NCBI RefSeq assembly: GCF_019396325.1
Contig: NZ_JAHKRO010000006.1
Coordinates: 1 to 64,000, forward strand
Reading direction: 5' to 3'
DNA: 64,000 bases
From: Nonomuraea ceibae
GTDB taxonomy: Bacteria > Actinomycetota > Actinomycetes > Streptosporangiales > Streptosporangiaceae
The position numbers were made by a program, and so were the translations under genes. The number at the start of each line of letters is the position of its first letter. Positions within the stretch are counted from its first letter, which is position 1. Positions 41,748 to 53,419 of the stretch are shown here, piece by piece. Below the pieces are notes generated by a model that had not been told where the DNA came from, did no database searches, and saw only the letters and a program-made list of their open reading frames with translations.

Positions 41748-42824
41748 ATGCAGGTGATCGACTGGGATCTGGCCGTCACGACCGGCACGCGCCTGGTGCG
41801 CCCCGGTCCCCAAGTGAGCCGGGAGGAGGCCAGGCAGGCCGTCGCCGAGCTCCGCACGCTCTCGCGCGAGGCCGAAGGCCACGTACGCGAGTTCACCAAG
41901 ATCCACACCGAGACCGCGCCACAGCCCGCGACCATCGTCGACCGGCCCGGCTGGATCCGGGCCAACGTCGAAGGCTTCCGCGTCGTGCTGGAGCCCCTCA
42001 CGCAGAAGGTCGCCAACGGCGCCAACCCGCCGCCCGCGATCATCTCCGCCGTCGGCTCCCGCATCACCGGCGTCGAGGTCGGCGCCGTCCTCGCCTTCCT
42101 CGCCACCCGGGTCCTCGGCCAGTACGAGCTGTTCCTGCCGCCCGACCCCAGCGGACGCGAGCCCGCCGGCCGCCTCACGCTCGTCGCGCCCAACATCGTC
42201 AACGCCGAGCGCGAGATGAACGTCAACCCGCACGACTTCCGCCTGTGGGTCTGCCTGCACGAAGAGACCCACCGGGTCCAGTTCACCGGCGTCTCCTGGC
42301 TGCGCGAGTACGTCCGGTCCCAGATGACCGACTTCCTGCTCGCCTCCGACCTCGACCTGCCCACGCTCGTCGACCGCCTGCGCGGCGCCGCCGACACCGT
42401 CGCCGACGTCGTCCGCGGCGGCGAGGGCAACCTCATCGACGTCATCCAGTCGCCCCAGCAGAAGGAGATCCTCGACCGGCTCACGGCTGTCATGACCCTC
42501 GTCGAGGGGCACGGCGACTACGTGATGGACGCCGTCGGGCCCTCCGTCGTGCCGTCGGTCGCCGACATCCGCGCCAAGTTCGCCCAGCGCCGCGAAGGCG
42601 GCTCCCGCCTCGACCGCACCATCCGCCGCCTGCTCGGCATCGAGCTCAAGATGAAGCAGTACGCCGAAGGCTCCGCCTTCGTCCACCGCGTCGTCGGCCA
42701 GGCCGGCATGGACGGCTTCAACCGCGTCTGGACCTCACCGAACACGCTGCCCACCCCGGCGGAGATCTCCGACCCGGACGCCTGGATCCGCCGCGTCATC
42801 GGCACCCCCGCCCTCCCCAGCTGA
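41748..42824 (+). CDS. Zinc-dependent metalloprotease, DUF2342 family
   Basis: The 358-aa protein has the zincin motif HEETH (about 164-168, CLHEETHRVQF) and a downstream Glu candidate (LVEGHGDYVMDAV). The family is sometimes annotated as coenzyme F420 biosynthesis-associated, a label from gene neighbourhoods and not from biochemistry. No signal peptide is visible. It lies between dacB and tilS as in other actinomycetes. I took the ATG at 41748; a GTG at 41739 is the alternative. Confidence 0.87.
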   Translation: MQVIDWDLAVTTGTRLVRPGPQVSREEARQAVAELRTLSREAEGHVREFTKIHTETAPQPATIVDRPGWIRANVEGFRVVLEPLTQKVANGANPPPAIISAVGSRITGVEVGAVLAFLATRVLGQYELFLPPDPSGREPAGRLTLVAPNIVNAEREMNVNPHDFRLWVCLHEETHRVQFTGVSWLREYVRSQMTDFLLASDLDLPTLVDRLRGAADTVADVVRGGEGNLIDVIQSPQQKEILDRLTAVMTLVEGHGDYVMDAVGPSVVPSVADIRAKFAQRREGGSRLDRTIRRLLGIELKMKQYAEGSAFVHRVVGQAGMDGFNRVWTSPNTLPTPAEISDPDAWIRRVIGTPALPS

Positions 42825-42998
42825 CCTCCGGCGCGGCCGCCTGACGGCAGCGGGTCGTCCATTGGCAGGGCGGGCCTTCAGTGGCGCACCCTCGGACGGC
42901 CCTCCGCCCTCCCCTCCGGCGCCGGGTCGGTGGGGTGATGGTCGGTGGAGCTCGGCGCTCTCGTACGGGTTGACGGCCCGGGCGGGGAGAATGGGGAC

Positions 42999-43991
42999 GT
43001 GGGACCGCATCCGGCTGTAGCCGATGTTCGCAGGATGGTGCGTGAGGCGCTGGCGGACGTGCCCGAGGGGGCGCTGGTGCTCGTGGCGTGCAGTGGGGGC
43101 GCCGATTCGCTGGCGTTGGCGGCGGCGACGGGGTTCGTGGGGCCGAGGGCGAGGCTGCGTACGGGGCTCGTGAGTGTCGATCACCAGCTTCAGGAGGGTT
43201 CCGGGGAGCGGGCGGCGCGGGTGGCGGCGTTGGCGGGGGAGCTGGGCCTGGGGTTCGGTGAGGTGCGGGCCGTGGTGGTGGGCACGGCGGGCGGGCCCGA
43301 GGCGGCGGCCAGGGATGCGCGTTATGCCGCGCTGGGCGAGGCGGCCGAGGCTCATGGGGCGGCGGCGGTGCTGCTGGGGCACACGCGTGACGATCAGGCG
43401 GAGACCGTGCTGCTGGGCCTGGCAAGGGGGAGCGGGCTGCGGTCGATCGCGGGGATGGCGGCGGTGTCGGGCGTCTATCGGCGGCCGTTCCTGGAGCTTT
43501 CGCGGGCGACGACGGCGGCGGCGTGCGAGGCGCTGGGGCTGGCTCCGTGGCAGGATCCGCACAACGACGATCCGCGGTTCACGCGGGTTCGGGTGCGGGC
43601 GGTGGCGCTGCCGGTTCTGGAGAGGGAGCTGGGGCCGGGGGTGGCGGAGGCGCTGGCGCGGACGGCGGGGCTGGCGCGTGAGGACGCGGACGCGCTCGAT
43701 CAGTGGGCCGAATCGGTGTACCAGGATTGCGCTCTAAGCGATATCGCCGGAAACGTGACGCTGGCCGTACGGGCTCTGGAAGGGGTCCCCGGGGCCGTAC
43801 GGACACGAGTGCTGCGGCGGGCGGCGCTCGCGGCGGGAGCGCCCTCCGGGGCGCTCTCGGCGGGGCACGTGCGGGCGGTGGAGCGGCTGATCACGCGGTG
43901 GCACGGGCAGAAGGCGGTGGACCTGCCCGGGGGTCTGAGCGCCGTCCGGCGGTATGGCACCCTGATAGTCGCCATCCGTCCCATCGCGTAA
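42999..43991 (+). CDS. tilS: tRNA(Ile)-lysidine synthetase
   Basis: The 330-aa protein has the PP-loop S32-GGADS ([14 protein letters not shown]), the HTRDDQAET motif ([16 protein letters not shown]) and RPFLELSR. It converts C34 to lysidine in the AUA-reading tRNA-Ile and is essential. The GTG at 42999 has a GGGGAGAATGGGGA leader; the longer frame from 42945 adds residues foreign to the family. It is followed 11 bp later by hpt. Confidence 0.93.
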   Translation: MGPHPAVADVRRMVREALADVPEGALVLVACSGGADSLALAAATGFVGPRARLRTGLVSVDHQLQEGSGERAARVAALAGELGLGFGEVRAVVVGTAGGPEAAARDARYAALGEAAEAHGAAAVLLGHTRDDQAETVLLGLARGSGLRSIAGMAAVSGVYRRPFLELSRATTAAACEALGLAPWQDPHNDDPRFTRVRVRAVALPVLERELGPGVAEALARTAGLAREDADALDQWAESVYQDCALSDIAGNVTLAVRALEGVPGAVRTRVLRRAALAAGAPSGALSAGHVRAVERLITRWHGQKAVDLPGGLSAVRRYGTLIVAIRPIA

Positions 43992-44002
43992 GGAACCAAC
44001 AG

Positions 44003-44554
44003 GTGGACGCTGCCGACATGGGCAAGGATCTGGAGAAGGTCCTCATCCCGGAGGACGAGCTCCAGGCCAAGATCAAGCAGCTGGCCGGGCGCATCGACGA
44101 GGACTACGCGGGCCAGGAGCTGCTGCTCGTGGGCGTGCTCAAGGGCGCCGTCATGGTGATGGCCGACCTGGCCAGGGCGTTGCACGTGCCGGTGCAGATG
44201 GACTGGATGGCGGTGTCGTCCTACGGGGCCGGCACCAAGTCGTCGGGTGTCGTGCGGGTGCTGAAGGACCTCGACACCGACATCATGAACCGCCACGTGC
44301 TCATCGTGGAGGACATCATCGACTCCGGTCTGACCCTCCACTGGCTGCTGGAGAACCTCAAGTCGCGCAACCCGGCCTCGCTGGAGATCTGCACGGCGCT
44401 GCGCAAGCCCGACGCGGTCAAGGTGCCGATCGACGTCAAGTACGTGGGCTTCGACATCCCCAACGAGTTCGTGATCGGCTACGGCCTCGACTACGCCGAG
44501 CGATACCGGAACCTTCCGTTCATCGGGACCCTCGCGCCGCACGTTTACCGCTAG
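44003..44554 (+). CDS. hpt: Hypoxanthine phosphoribosyltransferase
   Basis: The 183-aa protein has the PRPP-binding loop [14 protein letters not shown] and the purine-pocket end ([19 protein letters not shown]). It salvages hypoxanthine and guanine. The GTG at 44003 is preceded by AAGGA, 8 bp away. The tilS-hpt-ftsH order is conserved widely in Gram-positive bacteria. Confidence 0.95.
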   Translation: MDAADMGKDLEKVLIPEDELQAKIKQLAGRIDEDYAGQELLLVGVLKGAVMVMADLARALHVPVQMDWMAVSSYGAGTKSSGVVRVLKDLDTDIMNRHVLIVEDIIDSGLTLHWLLENLKSRNPASLEICTALRKPDAVKVPIDVKYVGFDIPNEFVIGYGLDYAERYRNLPFIGTLAPHVYR

Positions 44555-44791
44555 CAATCCTGACTGTGGCCGGGAACACCGCGTGCCTTGACGTACGTTG
44601 GTAGGGCAAGACCGGTGTAGCGGGCGGTCCCTCCGTGCGCTCCTCCGGTGTACCTTCTGACTCCGGGAGGGTGACCCTGCGTCCCCTTCGGGTAGTCAGA
44701 AGTCGCGGTGTCGGATGCCGCGGCCCCGGGATTTCCCGGGGTTCCAGGCCATGGTCAGGAAGGGACGGGCCCGCAAGGGGTTCCGCATCGG

Positions 44792-46782
<1,991 letters not shown>

Positions 46783-46786
<4 letters not shown>

Positions 46787-47361
46787 AGCCGCACGACGTA
46801 GATTTCGGCCGGATCGAGAAGGCCGTCCGCGAGATCCTGTACGCCATCGGCGAGGATCCCGACCGCGACGGCCTTCTCGAGACGCCCGCCCGTGTCGCCC
46901 GCGCCTACGCCGAGCAGTTCTCCGGCCTGCACCAGACCCCGGAAGACGTGCTCAACAAGGTCTTCGACGTCGACCACGACGAGATGGTGCTGGTCAAGGA
47001 CATCGAGGTCTACTCAACCTGTGAGCACCATTTGGTGCCTTTTTACGGGTCGGCCCACGTCGGCTACATCCCGAACGACCAGGGTCAGGTGACGGGCCTG
47101 TCGAAGCTGGCCAGGCTGGTCGACGTGTTCGCCCGCCGGCCGCAGGTCCAGGAGCGGATGACGTCGCAGATCGCCGACGCGATCATGCGGGTGCTGGAGC
47201 CGCGCGGCGTCATCGTCGTGGTCGAGGCCGAGCACCTGTGCATGACCATGCGGGGCGTGCGCAAGCCCGGCGCCAAGACCGTCACGTCGGCCGTCCGGGG
47301 CGACTTCCGCACCAGCGACAAGACCCGCGCCGAGGCGATGGCGCTGATCCTGGGACGCTGA
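46783..47361 (+). CDS. folE: GTP cyclohydrolase I
   Basis: The 192-aa enzyme has zinc ligands in [11 protein letters not shown] and [10 protein letters not shown] and the GTP-binding stretch ([20 protein letters not shown]). It makes dihydroneopterin triphosphate, the first step of folate synthesis. The GTG start overlaps the ftsH stop (GTGA), linking their translation. Confidence 0.96.
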
Positions 47362-47462
47362 CGCCTGACCGCGCCGCATGCATTCCGCCGGGGATGGATC
47401 GTTATCCACAACCAGGGACCCGCGATATCACCAGGTATGGGCGAGCGCCTAGGCTTGGCCTC

Positions 47463-48314
47463 ATGACGAGAGTGCCGGGGCTGGGCGACGAGGACCGGTG
47501 CCTTGTCATGGGCGTCGTCAACGTGACCCCTGACTCGTTCTCCGACGGCGGCCTCTGGTTCGACGAGGGCGTGGCGATCCGCCGCGGCCTGGAGCTGGTC
47601 GCCGAGGGGGCCGACATCGTCGACGTGGGCGGCGAGTCCACCAGGCCGGGCGCCGCCAGGGTGTCGCTGGAGGAAGAGCTGGCCCGCGTGGTGCCCGTGA
47701 TCAGGGCGCTCAACGCGGAGGGCGTGGCCGTCAGCGTCGACACGATGCGCGCCGAGGTGGCCAGGGCCGCCGTCGAGGCGGGCGCGCGGCTGGTCAACGA
47801 CGTGAGCGGCGGCCTGGCCGATCCCGCCATGCCGCGCGTGGTCGCCGCCACCGGCGTCCCCTACGTGGTGATGCACTGGCGCGGCCACAGTCAGGACATG
47901 GACAGCCGCGCCGTCTACCACGACGTGGTCACCGAGGTGCGCGAGGAGCTCGCCAAGCGGGTCGACCTGGTGCTCGCCGAGGGCGTGTCCGAGGAGCAGA
48001 TCGTGCTCGACCCCGGCCTCGGCTTCGCCAAGAACGCGGCGCACAACTGGGCGCTGCTGGCCGGCACGCAGCAACTCGCCGAGCTCGGCTATCCGCTGCT
48101 CATCGGGGCCTCACGCAAGAGGTTCCTGGGGCGGCTGCTGGCCGGCGCCGACGGCACCCCCCGCCCGTTCAGCGGCAGCGACGACGCGACCCTGGCCGTG
48201 ACCGCGCTGGCGGCCCGTGAGGGCGCCTGGTGCGTACGGGTCCACCACGTAGGTCCCAACGCCGACGCCGTGCGCGTGGCCGCAGCATGGAAGAGAGCCG
48301 GAGCCAACACATGA
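47463..48314 (+). CDS. folP: Dihydropteroate synthase
   Basis: The 283-aa TIM barrel has the pterin and pyrophosphate motifs GVVNVTPDSFSDGG and GGESTRPGA, then LINDVSGG and the lysine segment GASRKRFLGRLL. It joins pterin pyrophosphate to p-aminobenzoate and is the sulfonamide target. The ATG at 47463 has a weak ribosome site. Its end overlaps the next gene by 4 bp. Confidence 0.95.
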   Translation: MTRVPGLGDEDRCLVMGVVNVTPDSFSDGGLWFDEGVAIRRGLELVAEGADIVDVGGESTRPGAARVSLEEELARVVPVIRALNAEGVAVSVDTMRAEVARAAVEAGARLVNDVSGGLADPAMPRVVAATGVPYVVMHWRGHSQDMDSRAVYHDVVTEVREELAKRVDLVLAEGVSEEQIVLDPGLGFAKNAAHNWALLAGTQQLAELGYPLLIGASRKRFLGRLLAGADGTPRPFSGSDDATLAVTALAAREGAWCVRVHHVGPNADAVRVAAAWKRAGANT

Positions 48315-48757
48315 GCGTCGACACCGCCGCCATCGAGACGGTCAACCAGGACTTCTACACCGCGATCGAGGACGGCAACCTCGACAGGATGACCGAGATC
48401 TGGGCCGAGGACACCGCCGACGACCAGGTGAGCTGCGTGCATCCCGGCTGGACCCTGCTGACGGGCCGCTCGGAGGTGCTGCGGTCGTGGGCGCTGATCA
48501 TGGCCAACACGACCTACATCCAGTTCGTGCTCACCGACGTCAACACCACGGTGCTGGGCGACGTGGCCGTGCTCACCTGCGTGGAGAACATCCTCACCGC
48601 GGGCGAGGAGGGCGAGTCGAGTTTCGCCGCCGGCAAGGTGGTGGCCAGCAACGTCTACATCCGCACGGGTCAGGGCTGGCGGCTGTGGATGCACCACGGC
48701 TCGCCGGTGCTGCAGGGCGATGACGACGAGGAGGAGGAAGGCGAGCTTGAGCGCTGA
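48311..48757 (+). CDS. NTF2-like (SnoaL) fold protein within the folate operon
   Basis: The 148-aa protein has the NTF2-like start (MSVDTAAIETVNQDFYTAIE, then WAEDTADDQVSCVHPGW) and a sharply acidic C-terminus (DDDEEEEGELER). The family includes ketosteroid-isomerase-like and other small-molecule binding proteins. It is coupled to folP (ATGA) and overlaps the folB start. Position inside the fol operon is conserved in actinomycetes; its role is unknown. Confidence 0.85.
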   Translation: MSVDTAAIETVNQDFYTAIEDGNLDRMTEIWAEDTADDQVSCVHPGWTLLTGRSEVLRSWALIMANTTYIQFVLTDVNTTVLGDVAVLTCVENILTAGEEGESSFAAGKVVASNVYIRTGQGWRLWMHHGSPVLQGDDDEEEEGELER

Positions 48758-49112
48758 CCGGATCGCGCTGAAGGGCCTGCGGGCCCGGGGGAGACACGGG
48801 GTGCTCGCGGCCGAGCGTGAGCTGGGGCAGGAGTTCGTCGTCGACGTGACGCTGTTCCTCGACACCGCGCCGGCCGCGGCCGGTGACGACCTGTCCAGGA
48901 CCGTCGACTACGGCGAGCTGGCCCAGGACCTGGTCAAGGTGGTCGAGGGCGAGCCGGTCGACCTGATCGAGACGCTCGCGCAGCGGCTGGCCGACGTCTG
49001 CCTGGCCCGGGAGCTCGTCGAGTCGGTCGAGGTGAGTGTGCACAAGCCGGCGGCGCCGATCCCGCTGCCGTTCGGCGACGTGGTGGTGACGATCGAGCGG
49101 AGGCGCGCATGA
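48747..49112 (+). CDS. folB: Dihydroneopterin aldolase
   Basis: The 121-aa protein has the family pattern IALKGLRARGRHGVLAAERE, then VDYGELAQDLVKVVEG and LIETLAQRLADVCL. It splits dihydroneopterin to hydroxymethyl-dihydropterin. The best start is TTG 48747 with AGGAAGG just upstream; the ATG at 48720 would add nine basic residues. It overlaps the previous gene by 11 bp and folK by 4 bp. Confidence 0.93.
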   Translation: MSADRIALKGLRARGRHGVLAAERELGQEFVVDVTLFLDTAPAAAGDDLSRTVDYGELAQDLVKVVEGEPVDLIETLAQRLADVCLARELVESVEVSVHKPAAPIPLPFGDVVVTIERRRA

Positions 49113-49612
49113 AGGTCGTCCTCGCCCTGGGCGGCAACCTGGGGCGGCGGTTCCTGACGTTGCAGGGGGCCGTCGACACGCTGTTCGACGCGCCGGGGCT
49201 GGAGTTCGTCGCGGCGTCGCCGGTCTACGAGACCGATCCGGTGGGCGGTCCGGGGGGCCAGCGCCCTTATCTGAACGCGGTGGTCGTGGCGGAGACCACG
49301 CTGCCGCCGCGCACGCTGCTGGAGCGGGCGCAGAGCGTGGAGAACGCGTTCGGGCGGGTGCGCCAGGAGCGGTGGGGGCCGCGCACGCTCGACGTCGACC
49401 TGATCATGGTGGGTGACACGGTCAGCGACGACCCGGAGCTGACGCTGCCGCATCCTCGGGCGCACGAGCGGGCGTTCGTCCTGGTGCCGTGGGCGGCGGC
49501 CGACCCTGACGGTGAGCTGCCGGGGCGGGGCCGGGTGGCCGACCTGCTCGTAGGCCTGGACCGGCGGGGTGTGCGGTTGCGCGAGGACCTGAAGCTGCAG
49601 AGGCCGGATTGA
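49109..49612 (+). CDS. folK: HPPK (hydroxymethyl-dihydropterin pyrophosphokinase)
   Basis: The 167-aa protein has LALGGNLGRRFLTLQGAVDT, the substrate loop ASPVYETDPVGGPGGQRPYL, the ATP/Mg segment RWGPRTLDVDLIM and LPHPRAHERAFVLVPW. It transfers pyrophosphate from ATP to the pterin alcohol, feeding FolP. It overlaps folB at the start and the DUF3180 gene at the end. Confidence 0.95.
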   Translation: MKVVLALGGNLGRRFLTLQGAVDTLFDAPGLEFVAASPVYETDPVGGPGGQRPYLNAVVVAETTLPPRTLLERAQSVENAFGRVRQERWGPRTLDVDLIMVGDTVSDDPELTLPHPRAHERAFVLVPWAAADPDGELPGRGRVADLLVGLDRRGVRLREDLKLQRPD

Positions 49613-50064
49613 GGCCGACCCGGCCCGGCGTGCTCGTCGGGCTCATCGTCGTGGTCGCGCTGATCGCCTGGGGCGTGGTGCGGCTGGTCTACGTCGATCT
49701 GGTGCTGGTGCCGTGGACGGCGATCCCGACGATGCTGCTGCTGGCGATCGGCGAGGCCTACACCGCCTGGATGACGAAGGCGCGGATCGCCCGCAAGCCG
49801 GGCACCAAGCCGGTCGAGCCGCTGGCGGTGGCCCGGCTGGCGGCCCTGGGCAAGGCGTCGGCCTACGGCGGCGCGGTGTTCGCGGGGCTGTTCGGCGGCT
49901 TCGCGCTGCACACGGTGCAGCTCTTCGCCAAGGAGACGCCGCGGTCGGAGTTCTTCGTCTCGACGGGCTCGTTCCTGTCGTGCGTGGCGTTGATCGTGGC
50001 GGCGCTCTTCCTGGAGCACGCCTGCCGCGTCCCGAAGGATCCGGAGGACCAGCGGCCCGGCTAG
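49609..50064 (+). CDS. DUF3180 membrane protein
   Basis: The 151-aa protein has four membrane helices (about 8-25, 32-50, 80-100, 113-133). It begins at TTG 49609, overlapping the folK stop. DUF3180 follows folK in most actinomycetes, and its function is unknown. The conserved position suggests a role in or control of folate-linked metabolism, which is inference. Confidence 0.88.
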   Translation: MRPTRPGVLVGLIVVVALIAWGVVRLVYVDLVLVPWTAIPTMLLLAIGEAYTAWMTKARIARKPGTKPVEPLAVARLAALGKASAYGGAVFAGLFGGFALHTVQLFAKETPRSEFFVSTGSFLSCVALIVAALFLEHACRVPKDPEDQRPG

Positions 50065-50087
50065 CCGCTCGTCCTCCTGGCGTCGTA

Positions 50088-50342
50088 GGTCTGGCGCCAC
50101 TGTTCGGCGGGCGCGTCCTGCCGGCCGAGCTGCTTGCCACCGTGCCCACCGAGGGCTGGATCCCCGGCACCCGCTACGGTCTGGGCGTCTTCGAGCAGGT
50201 GCTGCCCTGCGGCGCCACCTACGGCTCCTGGTGCTACAGCATGGGCGCCCGCGACGGCGGCCACCGCCTCACCGCCCAGGTCAACGGCGACTGGGCGCCG
50301 CTCAACGTCTTCGACGACGTGCTCGCCGCCGAGTTCTGCTGA
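50088..50342 (+). pseudogene. C-terminal remnant of a serine hydrolase (beta-lactamase class C-like)
   Basis: The frame reads LPAELLATVPTEGWIPGTRY, then GLGVFEQVLPCGATYGSWCY and HRLTAQVNGDWAPLNVF. It strongly resembles the end of actinomycete exported carboxypeptidase-type serine hydrolases, but the HGG motif and about 11 residues around it (normally between LPCG and GSW) are missing. No start, SxxK or YxN is present upstream. A deleted relic is the simplest reading. Confidence 0.72.
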
Positions 50343-50349
50343 CAGGCCC

Positions 50350-51444
50350 TCAGCCGGTGTCCGGCCGCCCGGCGCGGGGGCGGCGGCCGAAGAGGTAGAT
50401 GACCGGGAGGGTGCAGATCAGCGGGCCGGCGACGGCCAGGGGACGCTCCAGCCACCACCACACGTCCGGCGGCACCTCGGGCGTGAGGCTGCCGAAGAGC
50501 CACCACGACAGGCCGAGCGCGATGGCCATGCCGGTCGTGTGGAAGAGGAACAGCGGCAGCGCGAAACGGTTGATGACGGCGTTGACCCGGTTCCAGCCCG
50601 GCCGTTCCAGAACCCGTTCCATGGCCGGGCGCAGCACCTCCACCAGCCCGATCTGGAAGATGAGCAGCGCGACGATGACGAACGTCGGCGGCGCCATGTT
50701 GGACCACTTGTCCCCCGGCACGCCCACCATGGAGCCCGGGTAGATGCCCGAGTAGACGAGCCCGAACAGGGCGAACAGCCCGGTCCACAGGATGCCGACG
50801 TCGTAGCGGCGAGGCAGGGCGACGATGCGGTCGTAGAAGAAGCCGGCCTGGTGCGCCAGCCCCCACACGATGACCATGTTGAGCCAGCCGGCCCACTCGA
50901 CGTCGTAGCGGAACCGGACCACGTCGACGACCAGCGCCGCCCCGCCCAGCCAGACGAGGGCCAGCACGTCGTACTTGCGATGCAGGAGGAGCGCGACGGG
51001 GAGGAGCGCGATGAGCACCAGGTAGACGCCGAGGAACCACAGCGGGCTGAGCACGAGCAGCACCACCCGCCACATCCACGGCACGTCGAACAGCCAGGTG
51101 ACGACGGCGCCGACGGCGACCCACACGCCGATCAGGCCGAGCGCCGGGATCGACAGGGACCGCAGGCGGCGCCAGACGAAGCGGCCGAGGCCGGTGCCGC
51201 GCTCGCACGCCCGGCCCCACGACAGCAGGTGGACGTGCCCGCCGACGTAGAAGAACAGGGGTAAGACCTGGAGCAGCCAGGTCAGGATCCACAGCCCGGA
51301 GGTGAAGCCGAGCGGGCTGGTGGGCTCGGGGCCGTGCGGTTTCCACTGCAGGATGGTGAAGGCCCAGTGCCAGACCACCACCACGATCAGGCTCAGCGCC
51401 CGCAGCCAGTCGACGTACCTGTCGCGTCGCGGAGGGGAGGTCAC
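50350..51444 (-). CDS. Acyltransferase family 3 membrane protein
   Basis: The 364-aa protein has about ten membrane helices and the family start [20 protein letters not shown] with the catalytic His in VVWHWAF. Acyltransferase 3 proteins O-acylate sugars or other exported molecules. The GTG start overlaps the stop of the nuoD-like gene (GTGA), so the two are co-translated, which is an odd pairing. Confidence 0.85.
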   Translation of the reverse strand: MTSPPRRDRYVDWLRALSLIVVVVWHWAFTILQWKPHGPEPTSPLGFTSGLWILTWLLQVLPLFFYVGGHVHLLSWGRACERGTGLGRFVWRRLRSLSIPALGLIGVWVAVGAVVTWLFDVPWMWRVVLLVLSPLWFLGVYLVLIALLPVALLLHRKYDVLALVWLGGAALVVDVVRFRYDVEWAGWLNMVIVWGLAHQAGFFYDRIVALPRRYDVGILWTGLFALFGLVYSGIYPGSMVGVPGDKWSNMAPPTFVIVALLIFQIGLVEVLRPAMERVLERPGWNRVNAVINRFALPLFLFHTTGMAIALGLSWWLFGSLTPEVPPDVWWWLERPLAVAGPLICTLPVIYLFGRRPRAGRPDTG

Positions 51445-52595
51445 TTGTCGATGTCACCCACCACGAAGAACATCGACCCGAGGATCGCCACCATGTCCGA
51501 GACCAGGTGCCCGGGCAGCATCTCGCGCAGCACCTGGATGTTGTTGTAGGAGGCGGAGCGCAGCTTCATCCGCCACGGCGTCTTGTCGCCCTTGGACACC
51601 AGGTAGTAGCCGTTGATGCCGAGCGGGTTCTCGGTCCAGGCGTACGTGTGGCCTTCGGGGACCTTGAGCACCTTGGGCAGGCGCTGGTTGATCGGGCCCT
51701 GGGGGAGCTCGCGCAGCCGCTGGACGCAGGCGTCGGCCAGGTCGAGCGAGACCTTGACCTGCTCCAGCAGCACCTCGAAGCGGGAGTGGCAGTCGCCGGC
51801 GGTGCGGGTGACGACGGTGACGGGCAGCTCGGGGTAGGCCAGGTAGGGCTGGTCGCGGCGCAGGTCGATGTCGACCCCGGAGGCGCGGGCGATGGGGCCG
51901 CTGACCCCGTACTGCAGGATCTGCTCGCGGGAGAGCACGCCGACGCCCTTGGTGCGGGCCTGGAAGATCTCGTTGCCGTGGATGAGGTTCTCGATGTCGG
52001 GGACGCGGCGGCGGGTGTCGGCGACGGCCTGGGCGACCCGGTCGAGCCAGCCGAGCGGCAGGTCCTCCTTGAGGCCGCCGACGCGGTTGAACATGTAGTG
52101 CATGCGCCCGCCGGAGATCTCCTCCATGACGGCCTGGATGCGTTCGCGCTCGTCGAAGGCGTAGAAGATGGGCGTCATCGCGCCCAGCTCCAGCGGGTAC
52201 GAGCCGAGGAACATCAGGTGGTTGAGCACCCGGTTGAGCTCCGCCAGGAGCGTGCGCGCCCAGACGGCGCGGACGGGCGGCTCCATGCCGAGCATGCGTT
52301 CGGCGGCCAGCACCACGCCGAGCTCGTTGGCGAACGCCGACAGCCAGTCGTGCCGGTTGGCCAGCACGATGATCTGCCGGTAGTCGCGCACCTCGAACAG
52401 TTTCTCCGCGCCCCGGTGCATGTAGCCGATGATCGGCTCGGCGCCGGAGATGCGCTCACCGTCAAGAGTGAGCCGCAGGCGCAGAACTCCGTGAGTCGAC
52501 GGGTGCTGCGGCCCGATATTCAGGATCATGTCCTCGGTGGCCAGCTCCTTGGCCCCGGCACCGATTCCGACCACGCGTTCCGTCATATGGCCCAT
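51441..52595 (-). CDS. nuoD: Orphan NADH-quinone oxidoreductase subunit D
   Basis: The 384-aa protein is full length for Nuo[21 protein letters not shown] near the start, [56 protein letters not shown] and the C-terminal [13 protein letters not shown]. NuoD forms part of the quinone chamber with NuoB. No other nuo gene is in the window. The ATG at 52595 (or 52586) is preceded by GGTGG. Its stop overlaps the acyltransferase start. Confidence 0.9.
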   Translation of the reverse strand: MGHMTERVVGIGAGAKELATEDMILNIGPQHPSTHGVLRLRLTLDGERISGAEPIIGYMHRGAEKLFEVRDYRQIIVLANRHDWLSAFANELGVVLAAERMLGMEPPVRAVWARTLLAELNRVLNHLMFLGSYPLELGAMTPIFYAFDERERIQAVMEEISGGRMHYMFNRVGGLKEDLPLGWLDRVAQAVADTRRRVPDIENLIHGNEIFQARTKGVGVLSREQILQYGVSGPIARASGVDIDLRRDQPYLAYPELPVTVVTRTAGDCHSRFEVLLEQVKVSLDLADACVQRLRELPQGPINQRLPKVLKVPEGHTYAWTENPLGINGYYLVSKGDKTPWRMKLRSASYNNIQVLREMLPGHLVSDMVAILGSMFFVVGDIDK

Positions 52596-52687
52596 GCTGC
52601 CACCGGCGGGTCGGTCAAGGAACGGTATGGGGGCGCATCGCTGGTCCAGCCAGGGGGATGAGTACTGGAAACGGGGGAGAAAAGACC

Positions 52688-53416
52688 ATGAAAAGGGTTG
52701 TGTTCGACATCGCCGCCCTGATCGCACGGGTGGTGATCGGCGTCATCTTCCTGGCGCACGGGCTGCAGAAGTGGCAGGCCGGGCTGGGCGCCACGAGCGG
52801 CATGTTCGCCGAGTCGGGCGTGCCGATGCCGCAGCTCGCCGCCGCGTTCGTCACGGTGGCCGAGACGGTCGGCGGCATCCTGCTGATCCTCGGCCTGCTG
52901 GTGCGGCCGGCCGCGCTGGTGCTGCTCATCGGCATGATCGGCGCGGCTGTGTTCGTGCACGCGCCGAACGGCATCTTCGTCCAGCAGGGCGGCTGGGAGC
53001 TCGTCGGAGCGCTCGGCGCGGCGTCGCTGCTGTTCCTGGCGCTGGGCGGGGGACGCTTCGGCCTCGACGGGATTCTCGGCGTCGTGTACAGGCGCCGGGC
53101 CGAGCGGCGGGCGGCCGAGCGGGACGCGGCGGCGGGTGCCACGACGACCGTGGACAGGCCGGCGCCCGACACGAAGGCCGCCTACCCGGACGAACGGCAC
53201 TCGGTGCCCCGGCAGCCCGCCGAGCACGAGCGCACGCAGGCGGCTGACTACGACCGCACACAGGCGAGCGAGTACGACCGCACGCAGGCCGCCGAGCCCG
53301 CCGAGCGTCCGCACCCGGCCGAGCACCGGCCGGGCGGGCTGAGCGAGGAGGACATGCGCGACGTGGACGCGGTGGTGAACGACCAGCCGACGCGCCCGAA
53401 GCCGCCGAACCGCTGA
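52688..53416 (+). CDS. DoxX-family membrane protein with charged repetitive tail
   Basis: The 242-aa protein has the four-helix DoxX domain (1-135: [32 protein letters not shown] turn; [19 protein letters not shown]). A hydrophilic C-terminal tail has repeated RTQA units ([18 protein letters not shown]). DoxX proteins take part in quinone- or sulfur-linked redox in several bacteria. It is divergent from the nuoD-like gene. Confidence 0.85.
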   Translation: MKRVVFDIAALIARVVIGVIFLAHGLQKWQAGLGATSGMFAESGVPMPQLAAAFVTVAETVGGILLILGLLVRPAALVLLIGMIGAAVFVHAPNGIFVQQGGWELVGALGAASLLFLALGGGRFGLDGILGVVYRRRAERRAAERDAAAGATTTVDRPAPDTKAAYPDERHSVPRQPAEHERTQAADYDRTQASEYDRTQAAEPAERPHPAEHRPGGLSEEDMRDVDAVVNDQPTRPKPPNR

Positions 53417-53419
53417 GAC

